From positions 1-56,340 of the forward strand of contig JAKQDP010000063.1 of the NCBI GenBank assembly GCA_029558735.1: DNA of 56,340 nt. The letters are read 5' to 3'. The notes under the pieces were generated by a model. That model saw only the letters and a program-made list of their open reading frames with translations. It ran no database searches and was not told the DNA's origin. This document shows, in pieces, positions 15,986-25,888 of the stretch. The stretch is from a bacterium (GTDB lineage: Bacteria > Patescibacteriota > Patescibacteriia > 2-01-FULL-39-33). A program made the translations under genes and the position numbers. Each line of letters starts with the position of its first letter. The first letter of the stretch is position 1.

Positions 15986-16012
15986 TTAGCACTCGCACTA
16001 TAAGAGTGCTAA
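15986..16012. promoter_or_regulatory. CIRCE operator (HrcA binding site)
   Basis: TTAGCACTC (15986-15994), a 9-nt spacer and GAGTGCTAA (16004-16012): a perfect match to the CIRCE consensus. It lies just downstream of the -10 box and 20 bp before the hrcA start, where a bound repressor would block initiation. It indicates autoregulation of hrcA-grpE-hsp20. Confidence 0.97.
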
Positions 16013-16016
16013 TTTC

Positions 16017-16045
16017 ATTATAAACAAGAGAAAAAAAATTGTCAA
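16017..16045 (-). promoter_or_regulatory. Sigma-70 promoter of hrcA-grpE-hsp20
   Basis: On the minus strand TTGACA (16045-16040), 17 bp, TATAAT (16022-16017). The transcription start would fall inside CIRCE. Confidence 0.9.
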
Positions 16046-16126
16046 GAGTATTAGACAATATTTTTTAAACCAGCCCATTTAATCAAATAAAAGGCAAAGC
16101 CGTGGCCCTTAACAATCCCCCCTGGG

Positions 16127-16197
16127 TATTGACTGCCAGGGCAGTATTTTAATACCAGTCGGCCGCATTACTCGAAGAGGCGGCCTTATTTTTATTT
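16127..16197 (+). ncRNA. Possible small RNA or structured leader-less transcript ending in a terminator
   Basis: The 329-bp space between hrcA and the next gene holds, on the plus strand, a stem GGTATT/AATACC enclosing ACTGC/GCAGT. A terminator-like hairpin follows at once (GGCCGC 16161-16166 with GCGGCC 16180-16185, and an inner CTC/GAG), then TTATTTTTATTT. No open reading frame ends here on the plus strand, so the terminator has no gene to serve. I see no strong promoter, and the call is tentative. Confidence 0.35.
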
Positions 16198-16245
16198 AAA
16201 AAATTTGCCAAGATATTATTAGTTGGCAAGTTTAATAAACAAAAC

Positions 16246-16267
16246 AAAAATCCCGATAAATTCGGGA
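16246..16267 (-). terminator. Rho-independent terminator of the single-helix membrane protein gene
   Basis: On the minus strand TCCCGA (16267-16262), a 5-nt loop and TCGGGA (16256-16251) are followed by TTTTT (16250-16246). It lies 28 bp after the stop of the gene at 16295-17170. Confidence 0.75.
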
Positions 16268-16294
16268 CTTAAAACAAAAACTACAAAACAAATC

Positions 16295-17170
16295 CTACCG
16301 ATACCCCCCCACATCACCCTCGGGCGGAATAATATTTTGGTCAGCCAAAAAATTAACCGTTGGCACAATTTCCACGCCAGTAATTTGAGGCAATCGGTTA
16401 TACCAATATAAATCCACTTTTCTTGTTTCGCCGGCTTTTAACTTTTCTAACACCACCGAATTAATTGAAACCAAATTACCGCCGCTATTTAAAAATGTCT
16501 GAATTTCCACCTGCCAATAACTGAAGGCGGATTGATTGGTAATTTCAAAACTCAAAATGCTGGGATCGGCGTCAGAATTAGAACGAGTAAATTGTTCCTG
16601 ATTAATCGCCAACATAAACCGTTCTTCCTTTAGTCGGTCAAAATCCATAATTTTTTCCCAGCGCAAATCAGTGATCTCCAGATCGGCCGCATTATTGACA
16701 CTATCGGAATCAAATAAATATTTTTCTTCGCCGGGCAAAACAAAACCTTGACGTTGGTATCCTTCGTCTGACAAACCGGAAAATCGATAATTAAAAACAG
16801 CCAGCCAATAATGGTTGGGATTCCTCACCGCTGCCGCCACATCAACGCGGCCGGTTGAACCGGCCAAAACCTTGACCGCCGACACTTGAAGCGGCTGGGG
16901 CGCTAAGCTAGTTAAATACTGGCTATAATCAATACCCTGATTAAACACGATTCGCCTCAAGCCGACGGTCGTAGGGTTATAATTAATAATAATCAACACT
17001 ACCTGCCAAACCACAAACGCCCAAACCGCCAATGCCAAGACCGCCAATATTATTTTCAACCATTTCTCCAACGCCAAACGATGGGTCACAAACCAATAGC
17101 CGGTTTTCAGCTGGCGGTCAGTCAGGTCTTCCCCCAGATTAAAATTATTGCCTAAATTGATTCCCGGCAT
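16295..17170 (-). CDS. Conserved membrane-anchored protein of unknown function
   Basis: The 291-residue protein has a short cytoplasmic N-terminus (NLGNNFNLGEDLTDRQLKTGYWFVTHR), one strong membrane helix (about residues 38-62) and a long extracytoplasmic part with beta-rich segments. These look like two immunoglobulin-like or FxLYD-type domains (for example VDVAAAVRNPNHYWLAVFNYRFS and FEITNQSAFSYWQVEIQTFLN), the style of proteins that describe non-covalent surface domains in Patescibacteria. I do not recognise a named family. It ends with GGYR encoded across a run of seven G. It is flanked by its own promoter and terminator, so it is monocistronic. Confidence 0.7.
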   Translation of the reverse strand: MPGINLGNNFNLGEDLTDRQLKTGYWFVTHRLALEKWLKIILAVLALAVWAFVVWQVVLIIINYNPTTVGLRRIVFNQGIDYSQYLTSLAPQPLQVSAVKVLAGSTGRVDVAAAVRNPNHYWLAVFNYRFSGLSDEGYQRQGFVLPGEEKYLFDSDSVNNAADLEITDLRWEKIMDFDRLKEERFMLAINQEQFTRSNSDADPSILSFEITNQSAFSYWQVEIQTFLNSGGNLVSINSVVLEKLKAGETRKVDLYWYNRLPQITGVEIVPTVNFLADQNIIPPEGDVGGYR

Positions 17171-17197
17171 AAAAAATTGATTTTATAGAATGTTTAT

Positions 17198-17211
17198 ATT
17201 ATACCACAAAA
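17198..17211 (-). promoter_or_regulatory. Extended -10 promoter
   Basis: On the minus strand TTTTGTGGTATAAT (17211-17198), a perfect -10 with TG extension and the TTTGTG prefix that recurs in this window. The predicted leader for the gene starting at 17170 is about 20 nt. Confidence 0.6.
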
Positions 17212-17371
17212 CCAAAAAACTTAAAACCAAAAAAATCAAACGCCAAATAATATTTTCAATTTTTAATCTACCACAACGAACAATTTTTAATAAATTTTCC
17301 ATTTTAAAATTTATCTTCCCGACCCCTGATTGATTAGGCATTATTGGTTGTCTTTTTCGGATTATTCCATC

Positions 17372-17400
17372 TTGTTAAACCCCCCAAAATATGCTAAAAT
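17372..17400 (+). promoter_or_regulatory. Promoter of gyrB, in a 357-bp non-coding stretch
   Basis: TTGTTA (17372-17377), 17 bp, TAAAAT (17395-17400) with a TGC extension. The leader is about 120 nt and contains a hairpin near 17473-17500 (CGGC, a mismatch, ATTTTTT, then GAAAAAAT and GCCG). The rest of 17171-17527 shows only AT-rich spacer. Confidence 0.6.
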
Positions 17401-17521
17401 AAACAAGTAGCAAACAATGATCCAAAACCAAAGTATTTACGCAATTTTAGACAGAATTGGGATGTAAAAAGCGGCTATTTTTTGAAAAAATCGCCGGTTT
17501 CTAATTTCTAATTGACTTTAA

Positions 17522-19606
<2,085 letters not shown>

Positions 19607-19613
19607 CACCAAG

Positions 19614-21356
19614 ATGAAAAAATAATATTTTTGTCCGTCATTATCTGTTTGTTGTCCTCTTTTTTGGCTATAAGTGCGCCCGCCGCAGAAAGAGAATTAA
19701 TTACCGACTGGTATTTAAAAGAATTTCATAGTGACATAACGGTCAATCCCGATTCCACTTTGGATATAGTGGAAAAAATAATCGCCGACTGCGGCAATTT
19801 ACCCGATCAACATGGCATTTTTCGAACATTGCCAACGGCAATGTTTTTATCCAATGGCAAAAAAATAAAAACCCCTGTTGATATAATCAGCGTCACTGAT
19901 TTTTCCGGCAATCCCCTGTCCTACTAAAAAGTTGCTGATCCGGTCAATAACGCGCTTACTCTAAAAATCAGCGACCCCAATAAAACCGTCAGCGGAGAAA
20001 ATGACTACCTGATCAAATACCGCTACAAAAATATCATCCATTTTGAAAACGACTCTTTTGCTGAATTATATTGGAACTTAAACGGAAATTTCTGGAACAT
20101 TGAAACAGATAAATACACCGCTAACATCTTACTGCCAACGCCAATCAACCACCAAAACACGGAGGTTAATCTATACAGCGGACAATTCGGCGCCCCGGAT
20201 AGCGGCTTAGCCAACTACCGCTGGACTACCGGCGACAATTCAATTTTTGTCGAAGCGCGCCAGACCCTAAAATCCGGCGAAGGAATTACCATCTCAATTG
20301 TCTTCCCTAAAGGAATAATTGAACCATGTCAATTTACTGGCTGGGAAAAATACGGTTCATTCTTTAATTGGTTTACTTTTGTATTGCCGATCATTACTTT
20401 TATAATTGCTTACCGCTATTGGCAAAAAAAATGGCCGCAATCATCGATTAAACAAAACCATTATTGCCGAATATCAACCTCCTGACAATTTACCGCCGCT
20501 ACAAATAGATCTGTTGTTAAAATCCGGCCGATTAATAAACCCCCCAGCGATTACTGCCACTATAATTAACTTGGCAATAAAAGGCTACCTGCGGATAGAA
20601 GAATTAAATAAAAAAGAATACTCAATAAATCTAATCAAAGACAACTTAACCGAACTGACGACTGATGAGCGGGTGGTCATTGAAGCGATTTTTGATAAAC
20701 CGTATGCTGGAGAACGTAAAACAACTAAGGGTTTAAAAAAGAACTTTTATAAAAAAATACCAACCATTCTTGAAAAAACCGTCACTCAGCTGACGACCGA
20801 ACAATTTTTTGACCCGCTTGGTTTTAAATATCAAAAAATTTTTATTTTCCTATCATTTTTTGCCGGCTTTGCTGGAATCGGCACTCTGCTAATCACTTTT
20901 AAAGCGGATGGCCTATTTTATTTTGTGCTTGCCCTGTATCTGGCGATTAGTCTCTCTGCGATCATCCTGATGATTTTTGGTCTCATTATGCCCAAAACCA
21001 CGGCCAAGGGCGCTGAAACAATATGGCGAATAAAGGGTTTTCACCTGTACATGAAAACTGCGGAAAAAGACCGACAAATTTTTTATGAAAAAAAATATTT
21101 TTGAAAAATACCTGCCCTACGCGATTATTTTCAATATGGTGAATCTATGGGCAAAAAAATGGAACAAATTTATGGCAAAGAGTATGCGACGAATTATCAT
21201 CCTGTCTGGTTTGTTGGTTCCGCTAGCGCCATTAATTTTTCTGAGATTGATAAATCAATTTCTCAGCTCGCCTCCTCAATGAATGAAGCCATCTCACCCG
21301 GCTCCTCTTCTGGCGCCGGTGGCGGCGGATTTTCCGGCGGTGGCGGCGGTTGGTAA
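19614..21356 (+). pseudogene. DUF2207 membrane protein gene, broken by poly-A length changes and one stop
   Basis: Joined together, the pieces give a full DUF2207 protein. A signal peptide MKKIIFLSVIICLLSSFLA (ATG at 19614) leads into an extracytoplasmic domain (YLIKYRYKNIIHF, FAELYWNLNGNFW), a membrane helix, a cytoplasmic part (IIAEYQPPDNLPPLQIDLLL, TATIINLAIKGYLRI), two more helices and the glycine-rich C-terminal end GGGGFSGGGGGW. The frame is lost at four A runs: 6 A after the ATG (7 expected), 8 A near 20423-20430 (7 expected), 8 A near 21088-21095 (7 expected) and 7 A near 21153-21159 (8 expected). There is also an in-frame TAA at 19925-19927. It lies 7 bp after gyrB on the same strand. 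Either it is a pseudogene, relies on slippage, or contains sequencing errors. Confidence 0.85.
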
Positions 21357-21365
21357 ACCAATCAA

Positions 21366-21402
21366 AAATAAAAAAGGCGGTTCCGAATATTGGGAACCGC
21401 CT
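21366..21402. terminator. Bidirectional terminator
   Basis: GGCGGTTCC (21376-21384) pairs with GGAACCGCC (21393-21401). On the minus strand it is followed by TTTTTATTTTT, so it mainly ends the minus-strand gene at 21408; it also closes the gyrB side. Confidence 0.85.
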
Positions 21403-21407
21403 GTTTA

Positions 21408-21899
21408 TTAACAGGGATACGGAAAGGGCACTACTGCCCAGTCACCTGTTTCCGGCTTCAGTCCGCCCTTGAGCAACCAGGCGCACCAATCAGCACCGTC
21501 AAAATCAACTGGCTTAAAATCAATTTGCCAAAAAGGACTCTTCAGCGCCCGCAAATTGCGAACAATCAGCGCCATCCAGCAACGAGCTTCTTGACTAGCT
21601 AGAATATCTGACTGGTGTCTTTCACCTATTATACCGGCAGACAGAGGGCAGAAAAGATGCTCTAGCGCCAAAAGGTTGCTAAACAGTTGAACTTTCAGTC
21701 TCTGCTCGATGGGCCAGCTATCAAGCATGTCCTGAGTTAGGCCCGCCCAAACAGTATTGATTTTCAGCTGGGCGGCAGTCAAAATTGTCGGCAGAGAAGC
21801 GACGTCAAGAATATCCTTTAATTCCTGGCTAGCCGCCACAAAAGCAGCTATCAATACATCAATTGGATCTTGGGTTGGCAACAAAAACCTGCTCATCAC
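21408..21899 (-). CDS. Unknown small protein, independently transcribed
   Basis: The protein has 163 residues, is soluble and mostly helical, with several tryptophans and a C-terminal WAVVPFPYPC. I recognise no family or catalytic motif. The start is either the GTG at 21899 or the ATG at 21896; AGGAGG lies 7 nt before the GTG and 10 nt before the ATG, so both are possible and I give the longer. It has its own promoter (21949-21977) and terminator (21366-21402). It belongs to a group of orphan genes in this window with strong expression signals. Confidence 0.65.
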   Translation of the reverse strand: MMSRFLLPTQDPIDVLIAAFVAASQELKDILDVASLPTILTAAQLKINTVWAGLTQDMLDSWPIEQRLKVQLFSNLLALEHLFCPLSAGIIGERHQSDILASQEARCWMALIVRNLRALKSPFWQIDFKPVDFDGADWCAWLLKGGLKPETGDWAVVPFPYPC

Positions 21900-21948
21900 T
21901 GCTTATCCTCCTTTCACTCTAAGGTACAACTGTTGATTTTGTAAGGTC

Positions 21949-21977
21949 AGTTTAGGCTAAAGTGAACTGAAAGTCAA
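21949..21977 (-). promoter_or_regulatory. Promoter of the orphan gene at 21408
   Basis: On the minus strand TTGACT (21977-21972), 17 bp, TAAACT (21954-21949). It lies only 2 bp after the greA terminator, so the two units abut. Confidence 0.7.
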
Positions 21978-21978
21978 T

Positions 21979-22009
21979 CTAAAAGCCGCCCCCTTGAGGG
22001 GGGCGGCTT
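21979..22009 (-). terminator. Rho-independent terminator of greA
   Basis: AAGCCGCCCCC and GGGGGCGGCTT (21983-22009) form a very GC-rich stem with a short loop, followed on the minus strand by TTTT. It lies 12 bp after the greA stop. Confidence 0.88.
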
Positions 22010-22020
22010 CTTGAAACCAA

Positions 22021-22482
22021 TTATTCTATTTTATCTATTTTACATTTAATTTTTCCGGCCGGAACAGTCAATTCAAACTCATAACCAACCGCCTTACCGA
22101 TAAAAGCTTGGCCCATCGGTGATTGGTGGGATATTTTGCCATCGGCCGGATTGGCTTCGGCCGGCCCAACAATCATATATTTCATTTTCAAACCATTGTC
22201 ACAAGTGGCCTGAACCGTTGAGCCGATGCCAACAATATCTGAATTCTTATTGTTTTTTATAATAATCGCATTCTTGATTAATTGTTCTAGTTCCTGAATT
22301 TTGCCTTCAATAAAACTTTGTTTTTCTCGCGCCTCATGATATTCAGCGTTTTCCGACAAATCTCCCAACTCGCGGGCTCGAGCAATCCGGTCAATTACTT
22401 CCGGACGCTCTTCTTTAATCAAATGTTCCAATTCGCTTTTGAGCTTCTCCAACCCTTCGGGAGAAATGTAATTTTCCTTCAT
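22021..22482 (-). CDS. greA: Transcription elongation factor GreA
   Basis: GreA enters the secondary channel of RNA polymerase and stimulates cleavage of backtracked RNA. The 153-residue protein has the N-terminal coiled-coil hairpin (residues 1-75), with the tip ARELGDLSENAEYHEAREKQ in which the acidic D and E reach the active site. A C-terminal FKBP-like domain follows (SPMGQAFIGKAVGYEFELTVPAGKIKCKI). The length is usual (about 158). It is monocistronic, with a promoter at 22526-22554 and a strong terminator downstream. Confidence 0.96.
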   Translation of the reverse strand: MKENYISPEGLEKLKSELEHLIKEERPEVIDRIARARELGDLSENAEYHEAREKQSFIEGKIQELEQLIKNAIIIKNNKNSDIVGIGSTVQATCDNGLKMKYMIVGPAEANPADGKISHQSPMGQAFIGKAVGYEFELTVPAGKIKCKIDKIE

Positions 22483-22525
22483 AATTTGACGATAATTTAT
22501 TGTATTTTTTAAAAGTATAATTAAC

Positions 22526-22554
22526 AGGATATTACATTAACAAATAATTGTCAA
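22526..22554 (-). promoter_or_regulatory. Promoter of greA
   Basis: On the minus strand TTGACA (22554-22549), 17 bp, TATCCT (22531-22526). The leader to the ATG at 22482 is about 37 nt. Confidence 0.65.
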
Positions 22555-22641
22555 GAGTCAATAAAAACCGACTGAAGAAAAACTAAAAAAGAACATTTAA
22601 AAAAACAATCCCCCCTTAATTATTATCATTTATTAATCCAC

Positions 22642-24558
22642 TTAATTCTTAGTAAACCAATAACGAATAATCTCGCTGGCAATCGGCACGGCGATAGAAC
22701 TCCCCTCTCCTCCTTCCTCGACTAAAATAGTAATAACAAAGGTGGGTTGTTCATAAGGAGCAAAGCCGGTAAACCAGGCGTGATTTTCTTTATTGTTATT
22801 CCACTGGGCTGTCCCGGTTTTGCCGGCCACCTCAACCGGCAGGGCCATTAGACTGCGGGCCGAACCGGCGGTTACAGTTTGCCGCATACCCTCGCGAACA
22901 ATCTGCAAATTTTCGGGTTGGACAAAATTATCCAGAATCACTTCCGGCATAACCGCTTGCCTGACACCATCGGCCTGAATAATTTCTCTCGCTAAATGAG
23001 GACGGTACAATTTTCCACCATTGGCAATTGCGACCGTATAATTATTAACTTGCAAAGGTGTAACCAATAAATCGCCTTGACCGATAGCCAAGTGATAGGT
23101 ATCACCGATATACCAAATTTCATCTTTTAGCGCTTGTTTCCATTCCGGCGTCGGCACCAGACCGGGTTTCTCATTGGGCAAATCAATGCCGGTAGTATTG
23201 CCCAGCCCAAACATATCCAAATATTTTACGATTCGTTCAACGCCCAAACCCTGAAAATCGCCATAACCGCCACCCAGATAGTAAAAAAAAGTATTTACTG
23301 AATCAGCGATTGCCTTGACTACATTGGTTGAGCCGTGGCCGCCGGCGCGCCAATCAGGAAAAAACCATTTGCCGATCCATAATCCGCCGACGCTGTTAAA
23401 ACTGGTTTGTCGATCAATTACCCCTTCTTCCAGGCCGGCCGTCGCCAAAACTAATTTTATTGTCGAACCAGATGGATATTCACCGGCAATTGATCGAGAA
23501 AACAATGGCTTTCTCTCGTCGTCCAATAATTTTTGATAATCAACCTGACTGATACCCAGAGAAAATAAATTGTTATCATAACTGGGATAATCAACTAAAG
23601 CCAAGATTTCTCCGTTAGTGGGGTCGGAAACAATCACTGAAGCGGCCTTGGTTTGACCCAATCGTTCTTCTAAGATTTCATAAATTCTATTCTGCAAATC
23701 AGCGTCCACCGCCAATACAATATCACTGCCGGCCAGCGGCGAAAAATAAGACAAAATCTTTTTTTCCTGTCCCAAGGCGTCAACCTCCACTTTTTTTTCA
23801 CCGTGATGGCCGCGCAAATAATCTTCATAATATTTTTCCAGGCCGATTTTGCCAATATTATCACTCAAAAGATAAGCCGCTGATTTTTCCTCATATTCCT
23901 CAGGGCTGATTTTTCCGACATAACCCAAAAGATGAGAAAAACTCTGACCATCAATATAACTTCTCCAAGCATCAACTTCCAAGGTGACCCCCGGTAAATC
24001 AGCGCTCAAAACCTTCAATAACATCGCCTGTTCATAATCAATCCCGGTCTTAATGATAATCGGCTGAAAAAAATAACGCTTGTCAGAAATTTTTTCCTCT
24101 ATTTCCTTTTGGTCAATGCCGGCCACCCCGGCCACTCTGGCCAATACTGCCTGTTGAGCCTGACTGTCTTCTGGCAAACCAACTGGCGTTATCAATAAAG
24201 AAAAACCGGAAATATTTTTTACCAGCGGTTTTCCATTCCGATCATAAATTATGCCCCGTTGCGCCCGGCTATAGTTAATCCTAATCCGGTTATTCTCAGC
24301 CAGAGAAAAATAATATTCTCCCTTGATACTCTGCAAATAAAAGCTGCGGCCGGCGATCAACGCTAAAGCCAAAAAAATAAAAGCCAAAAACAACCTTAAT
24401 TTGCCGTTGGCTAACGGCAAACCCAAAAAACCCTGGCCAACACCGGCCAAAGAAAAATCCGATAAACCGGGGCTGTAACTGTCTTCTACCCAACCCAGAG
24501 AGCTTCTTTTGCCGCTATCAATAATTTCCGTAATAAAAAAGGGGTTTGTTCGTCTCAT
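22642..24558 (-). CDS. mrdA: Penicillin-binding protein 2 (peptidoglycan transpeptidase)
   Basis: PBP2 cross-links peptidoglycan during elongation with RodA. The 638-residue protein has a cytoplasmic N-terminus and a membrane helix (about 55-75). The dimerisation domain contains RGIIYDRNGKPLVKN (101-115). The transpeptidase domain has the three active-site motifs: SGSTIK with the nucleophile Ser365 and Lys368, SVN at 420-422 and KTGTAQW at 580-586. The N-terminal cytoplasmic stretch (about 50 residues) is longer than in E. coli. The start overlaps the mreD stop by 4 bp, so it is the last gene of the mreB-mreC-mreD-mrdA operon. Confidence 0.95.
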   Translation of the reverse strand: MRRTNPFFITEIIDSGKRSSLGWVEDSYSPGLSDFSLAGVGQGFLGLPLANGKLRLFLAFIFLALALIAGRSFYLQSIKGEYYFSLAENNRIRINYSRAQRGIIYDRNGKPLVKNISGFSLLITPVGLPEDSQAQQAVLARVAGVAGIDQKEIEEKISDKRYFFQPIIIKTGIDYEQAMLLKVLSADLPGVTLEVDAWRSYIDGQSFSHLLGYVGKISPEEYEEKSAAYLLSDNIGKIGLEKYYEDYLRGHHGEKKVEVDALGQEKKILSYFSPLAGSDIVLAVDADLQNRIYEILEERLGQTKAASVIVSDPTNGEILALVDYPSYDNNLFSLGISQVDYQKLLDDERKPLFSRSIAGEYPSGSTIKLVLATAGLEEGVIDRQTSFNSVGGLWIGKWFFPDWRAGGHGSTNVVKAIADSVNTFFYYLGGGYGDFQGLGVERIVKYLDMFGLGNTTGIDLPNEKPGLVPTPEWKQALKDEIWYIGDTYHLAIGQGDLLVTPLQVNNYTVAIANGGKLYRPHLAREIIQADGVRQAVMPEVILDNFVQPENLQIVREGMRQTVTAGSARSLMALPVEVAGKTGTAQWNNNKENHAWFTGFAPYEQPTFVITILVEEGGEGSSIAVPIASEIIRYWFTKN

Positions 24559-25076
24559 TGGCTGATAAAATTTGTCTTAAATCTGGTGGATAAATTATCA
24601 ATAATTATAAAAAATAAGGCCAAGATCAAAGCCGTACTTAAAAATTCAAACCCGATTATTTTGCCAAAATCCTTGGTTAATAAAAAATCAGTCAAACCGA
24701 TCAAATAAGACAAGCCAACCAGAGCTCCAAAGGTCAAATAATAAATAGCCGTTGCCGAAAAACCCAAAAAAATAAAGGAATACAAGGAACGGTTGGTAAA
24801 AAAATTAAGCATTAATGCCTCCAGTGCTACACCGGTGACCAAAAGCGTTAATGAAAATAAACCAAACGGCAGATTAGAATAAATATCCATTATTAGTCCC
24901 CCCGCCAAAATCAGCGCCAAACTCCAAGAAAAATCAACCACACTAACTAAAATCACCAGTGCCACCAGCAGCAAATTCAGCCTGGTGATTAAAGTCTGAA
25001 AATTAGCCAAGAAAGAAAACTGAACTAACAGCAAAAATAGAACAACAAGAATAAAAAAAATAATTTTTTTCCACAT
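24555..25076 (-). CDS. mreD: Rod shape-determining protein MreD
   Basis: MreD is an inner-membrane component of the elongasome. The 173-residue, very hydrophobic protein has five to six membrane helices, as in the family. Sequence conservation is low in MreD, but the motif ALILAGGLIMDIYSNLPFGLFSLTLL (an acidic D followed by a small/aromatic pair, then PxGxxxL) is typical. The identification rests on this and on position between mreC (3 bp gap) and the PBP2 gene (4 bp overlap). Confidence 0.88.
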   Translation of the reverse strand: MWKKIIFFILVVLFLLLVQFSFLANFQTLITRLNLLLVALVILVSVVDFSWSLALILAGGLIMDIYSNLPFGLFSLTLLVTGVALEALMLNFFTNRSLYSFIFLGFSATAIYYLTFGALVGLSYLIGLTDFLLTKDFGKIIGFEFLSTALILALFFIIIDNLSTRFKTNFISQ

Positions 25077-25079
25077 ACT

Positions 25080-25874
25080 TTAAGGCGTAAGCACTAAAAC
25101 ATAACTTAAATTATCAAAGGAAATAACCGGGCTCAAAACAGCCGTCTTGAAAATTTCATTTTCCACTTGATTGACCGATTCAATTCTGGCAATTAATAAA
25201 TTTTTTGGAATATTACCCTCCAAACCGGAGGTAACAACCAAGTCTCCATTTTTAATCTGCTGATCCTGGGGAATGTTAGTCATAGAAAAACTGAGGCCAA
25301 ATTGTCCCTCAACCAAGCCGGCCGTCTGATCGGTGTTTTGAATGGTAGCCGCCACTTTACTGTTGTTATCGGTTAAGAGCAAAACCTTACTGAAATAATC
25401 ATTAACCTCATGAATTTTACCGACTAAAATACCCCGATCAGATACCACCGCCAATCCCTTCACTAAGCCGTCAACCGAGCCGCGATTTATTACTACCGAG
25501 CGAGACAATGGATCGGAAACACCAGTAATAATTTTAGCTGAAACCGCTTTCAACTGCTGCTCTTCAATAAAATTCAATTCCTGTTTGAGTAATTGATTTT
25601 CCTGTTCCAGGCTAATAATTTTTGAGTAGTCGGTTTGATATTGTTCCAGCCAATCTCTCAACTGATTATTTTCCGCCAATAAATCGCGACGTCTCACCCA
25701 GGAGTCATAAAATGACCCCGCCCCCTGAGAAGCGGAATAAAGCATCGCTTGAGCCGGGCTAAACACCCGAACCAATAAACTTTCAATCGGATTCAGCCAA
25801 CCCAAATAATGAAGGGCAGACAAAAATAAAATTAACACTAAGGCGATAGTCGCCAATTTAATAATCCGTTTCAT
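25080..25874 (-). CDS. mreC: Rod shape-determining protein MreC
   Basis: MreC is an extracytoplasmic scaffold linking MreB to PBP2 and RodA. The 264-residue protein has one N-terminal helix (about 6-24), a coiled coil (about 60-105, LRDWLEQYQTDYSKIISLEQENQLLKQEL) and two beta-barrel domains. Family markers are ISGVSDPLSRSVVINRGSVDGLVKGLAVV (here ITGVSDPLS) and VVTSGLEGNIPKNLLIARI. It lies 14 bp after mreB. Confidence 0.93.
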   Translation of the reverse strand: MKRIIKLATIALVLILFLSALHYLGWLNPIESLLVRVFSPAQAMLYSASQGAGSFYDSWVRRRDLLAENNQLRDWLEQYQTDYSKIISLEQENQLLKQELNFIEEQQLKAVSAKIITGVSDPLSRSVVINRGSVDGLVKGLAVVSDRGILVGKIHEVNDYFSKVLLLTDNNSKVAATIQNTDQTAGLVEGQFGLSFSMTNIPQDQQIKNGDLVVTSGLEGNIPKNLLIARIESVNQVENEIFKTAVLSPVISFDNLSYVLVLTP

Positions 25875-25888
25875 GGTTTACCTCTAAG

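Noticed and set aside
15966-16058. N-terminal extension of hrcA from an upstream ATG
   Set aside because: It would encode the CIRCE operator and part of the promoter; the winged helix starts at the ATG at 15965.
19925-21118. Recoded stop codons (alternative genetic code) in the DUF2207 gene
   Set aside because: TAA and TGA are both used as normal stops elsewhere in the window, and the breaks need frame changes, which recoding would not explain.
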